DNA of 64,000 bases, from the NCBI RefSeq assembly GCF_025602895.1, contig NW_026516218.1:744001-808000 (forward strand). The letters are read 5' to 3'. Position 1 is the stretch's first letter, and each line of letters opens with the position of its first letter. The notes beneath the pieces are model-generated. The model was given only the letters and a program-made list of their open reading frames with translations. It did not search any database and was not told the DNA's origin. Source of the stretch: Polychytrium aggregatum (lineage: Eukaryota; Chytridiomycota; Chytridiomycetes; Polychytriales). This document shows, in pieces, positions 61,881-64,000 of this stretch. Position numbers and translations under genes: made by a program.

Positions 61881-63413
61881 TCAGAGCTCGGGTCGGAAAT
61901 CGCCCCAGGCCTGGCGGATTTCGGCGTCGGCGTCGTTCTCGACCCGCTCGGTCTGGTCCCAGATGTAGCTCGCGCGGGTGGTGGTGGTGTAAGGCACCCA
62001 TCCCTCGACGCAAGGATTGCCCGAACGAGCAAAGCTGGTCCAGGCCCGCTGCATCCGAAGCGACAGCTCGGCGAGCCGGGAGTCGAACCAGTTCATCGAA
62101 AAGAGCATCTTGCCCAGCCCCGAGCGCAGCGTCCCAAAGACCAGAGGCAGCTCGGTGGTGTGGGTGGCGTTGCCGCCGAGGAGCTCGACGAGCTTGGATC
62201 GGTGGTCGCAGCGATACATGAAGACGGCGGCGTGCTGGGCCTGGGCCGAGGCAAACTGGATCGTCGGGATGGTGAACATCAGGTCGCCGCCGAGCCGGAC
62301 ATGCGCCGTCTTGGCGGGGAAGCGCTCGATGTAGTCCTGCGTCAGCTGCTCGGTAAAGAGTAGGAGCTCGGACTCTTGCATGTGGATCTGCGAGCTGAAG
62401 AATGCATCGAGGTCGTCCTTGTGGATCGGGATGATGGGCTTGCGCTGCAGCTGGAAAAACTCACCCTCGCTGTGGTTGTAGCCGATGAGCAGCGGGATGT
62501 CCTTGGCAAAGCCGGCCTGGATGGCATCGAGCGGATGGTGCGGCAGCCAGTCGCCGTCGACCACGGGCAGGAAGCCGAACTTGTGGTTCTTGGGGACAGA
62601 AAGCGCCGCCAGCTTCTCGGCAGGAATCTCGCGCAGCTCGGCGTATTGCTCGGGCTCCAGGCCAAGGTGCTCCCTGACAAAGTCGCGCGATGCTTGAACT
62701 GCATCGCTCCGGGACTGGCGGACGGCGGTCGGGGCTGGGCTCTGGGCGATGGCCTTGTGGAAGAGCCCTCGGGCGGCAGGCACCGCAAGCAGCGTCGTCA
62801 CGGATATGCCTCCGGCCGACTGCCCAAAGATCGTGACGTTGTCGGGGTCGCCGCCAAAGGCTCGGATGTTGGCCTGGACCCACTGCAGGGCCAGGACCTG
62901 GTCCTTGAGGCCCAGGTTCGAGTCGAAGCCCTCGGCCGTGTCGCCCAGGAAGAGGAAGCCCAGGGCACCCAGCCGGTAGTTGAGCGTCACGACGACAACG
63001 TCGCCATTCGTGGCCAGGTGCTCGCCATGGTAGAGGTCCTGCGAGCCGCAGCCGATGACAAAGGCGCCGCCGTAGATGAACACCATCACAGGCTTGAGCG
63101 GCGACGTCTCTGGATTGGAGGCATTCCAGATGTTGAGGAACAGGCAGTCTTCCCGCGGCGGCGGCTTGGAAATGGGCGGCACCGGGAGCCACTCTGGCAT
63201 GAACGGCGGCTTGGGCTGGGCTGGAGCGGCCTCGAACGAGTGAGCCCTCAGCACCCCGGGCCATGGATCCACCGGCACCGGGTTTCGGAAGCGAAGGGGG
63301 CCGACAGGGGGTTTGCCGAACCGAATGCCGCGCCAGACGTACATGCCATTCTCGACGAGGCCCTCGATGAGGCCGAGCTGGGTGCGGACGGTGGTGGTGA
63401 CGGTGAAGGGCAT
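61881..63413 (-). CDS. Type-B carboxylesterase
   Basis: Intronless, 510 residues, started at ATG 63413 (MPFTVTTTVRTQLGLIEG). Alpha/beta hydrolase of the carboxylesterase/lipase type B family: WRGIRFGKPPVGPLRF, EDCLFLNIW (88-96), oxyanion loop YGGAF (114-118), NYRLGALGFL, nucleophile elbow FGQSAGG with Ser199 (most relatives have GESAGG), GYNHSEG with Glu316, and HTTELPLVFG with His418, giving a full triad. It has no signal peptide, so probably intracellular, hydrolysing small esters. Compact length and lack of introns are closer to bacterial p-nitrobenzyl esterases than to secreted fungal lipases of this family. The ORF could start 35 residues earlier, but that part is Cys-rich and unlike the family. 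Confidence 0.9.
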   Translation of the reverse strand: MPFTVTTTVRTQLGLIEGLVENGMYVWRGIRFGKPPVGPLRFRNPVPVDPWPGVLRAHSFEAAPAQPKPPFMPEWLPVPPISKPPPREDCLFLNIWNASNPETSPLKPVMVFIYGGAFVIGCGSQDLYHGEHLATNGDVVVVTLNYRLGALGFLFLGDTAEGFDSNLGLKDQVLALQWVQANIRAFGGDPDNVTIFGQSAGGISVTTLLAVPAARGLFHKAIAQSPAPTAVRQSRSDAVQASRDFVREHLGLEPEQYAELREIPAEKLAALSVPKNHKFGFLPVVDGDWLPHHPLDAIQAGFAKDIPLLIGYNHSEGEFFQLQRKPIIPIHKDDLDAFFSSQIHMQESELLLFTEQLTQDYIERFPAKTAHVRLGGDLMFTIPTIQFASAQAQHAAVFMYRCDHRSKLVELLGGNATHTTELPLVFGTLRSGLGKMLFSMNWFDSRLAELSLRMQRAWTSFARSGNPCVEGWVPYTTTTRASYIWDQTERVENDADAEIRQAWGDFRPEL

Positions 63414-64000
63414 GCTGATGCAGAGCGGCGGGCGGGCTGCGGGCGGGAAGCAAGCGCTGCAAGCTCCCTTTTGACCCCTCTCGAAAGAACATCCGGTTTG
63501 CCGCCTTGCCCCTCCCACCAGTCCGGGTGGGATCGGCGCCAGGCCGATGGCCTTGCTGGTGGGGCTGGCTCTTGTTGGGGCCTGTCATGAGCGACTGCTG
63601 CAGTGGTGGAGAGAGCCGGTTCGGAGCCGCATCGACTTGAGTTGCCCGCGGTGCACAGCCCAGCCCCAAACGACGAGCGGCATCTGCCTCCGATGCTCGG
63701 GCAGTCTGGTCATGCAGCCCAAATCCAGGGTCGAAAAGTCAATGTGGCACTTTGATATTGTATTTGACTGACGACGGGAAAACACAGATCCCGCCGGGTG
63801 CCAGGGGAAGGCTAATCGGGTGCACCATGCAATCCACGAACAATGAGGAAGGAAAAGCCTGGCCAGTCAAACGCAGTAGTATCCCGCTTGTGGGTGAGTG
63901 GGTTGGTTGTTGGGAGGGAGAGGGAGAGGACATGACAATCAATGGACGGAGGGATACGATGAGCAAGCGAACGGAGAGATTGAGTGGACATGACAAAGCA
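63414..64000. other. Upstream region of esterase; no gene seen
   Basis: 587 bp to the window end. Open frames are short and unrecognised. The last 120 bp are purine-rich on the plus strand (GGGAGGGAGAGGGAGAGG). Confidence 0.35.

Overview
This window is nuclear DNA of a fungus, most likely a zoosporic (chytrid-type) fungus. Most genes are cut by short spliceosomal introns (GTRNGT donors, CTRAC-like branch sites, YAG acceptors). The gene set mixes fungal proteins (velvet factor, WSC-type sensor) with proteins typical of flagellate or amoeboid cells (an RP2/XRP2 Arl3-GAP homologue and a myosin II regulatory light chain). I assembled exons by hand from splice signals, reading phase and recalled family conservation. 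No search was run, so boundaries may be off by a few bases.

Layout, left to right. 0-1.3 kb: two divergent small mitochondrial-type membrane proteins. 4.6-7.0 kb (-): a velvet-family regulator in five exons. 9.7-14.8 kb (+): peroxisomal multifunctional enzyme 2 (two dehydrogenase domains, hydratase 2, SCP2, AKL end). 15.3-16.4 kb (+): myosin regulatory light chain. 17.0-25.4 kb (+): Mediator subunit 12 in 22 exons. 25.8-27.7 kb (-): RP2. 29.2-32.9 kb (-): a 1084-residue coiled-coil protein. 33.8-37.5 kb (+): the large subunit of U2AF. 38.1-41.3 kb (+): a polyQ/Ser-rich protein with a PINIT-like end. 42.4-46.1 kb (+): a large protein resembling the middle region of fungal transcription factors. 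47.6-50.2 kb (-): a Fanzor (eukaryotic TnpB-like RNA-guided nuclease). 51.4-57.2 kb (+): condensin subunit 3 (CAP-G). 57.3-58.2 kb (-): a DUF1697 protein. 59.0-61.2 kb (+): a membrane sensor with WSC-like ectodomain and cytoplasmic SH3. 61.9-63.4 kb (-): a type-B carboxylesterase.

The most interesting locus is the Fanzor. It is intronless, full length, keeps the RuvC residues in the rearranged Fanzor arrangement, and carries two N-terminal zinc knuckles. Its stop codon sits between two perfect hairpins, each with a 14-nt loop, and the loops share an 8-nt perfect complement (a possible kissing loop). More hairpins follow downstream. This is a good candidate for the 3' guide-RNA scaffold.

Other notable points: two genes whose ATG is cut off by an intron starting at the next base, microexons of 11 and 12 bp, three introns carrying minisatellites, and a receptor that joins WSC-like, polyproline, transmembrane and SH3 parts. 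Stretches 1.25-4.6, 7.0-9.7 and 27.7-29.1 kb hold no gene I can support firmly.
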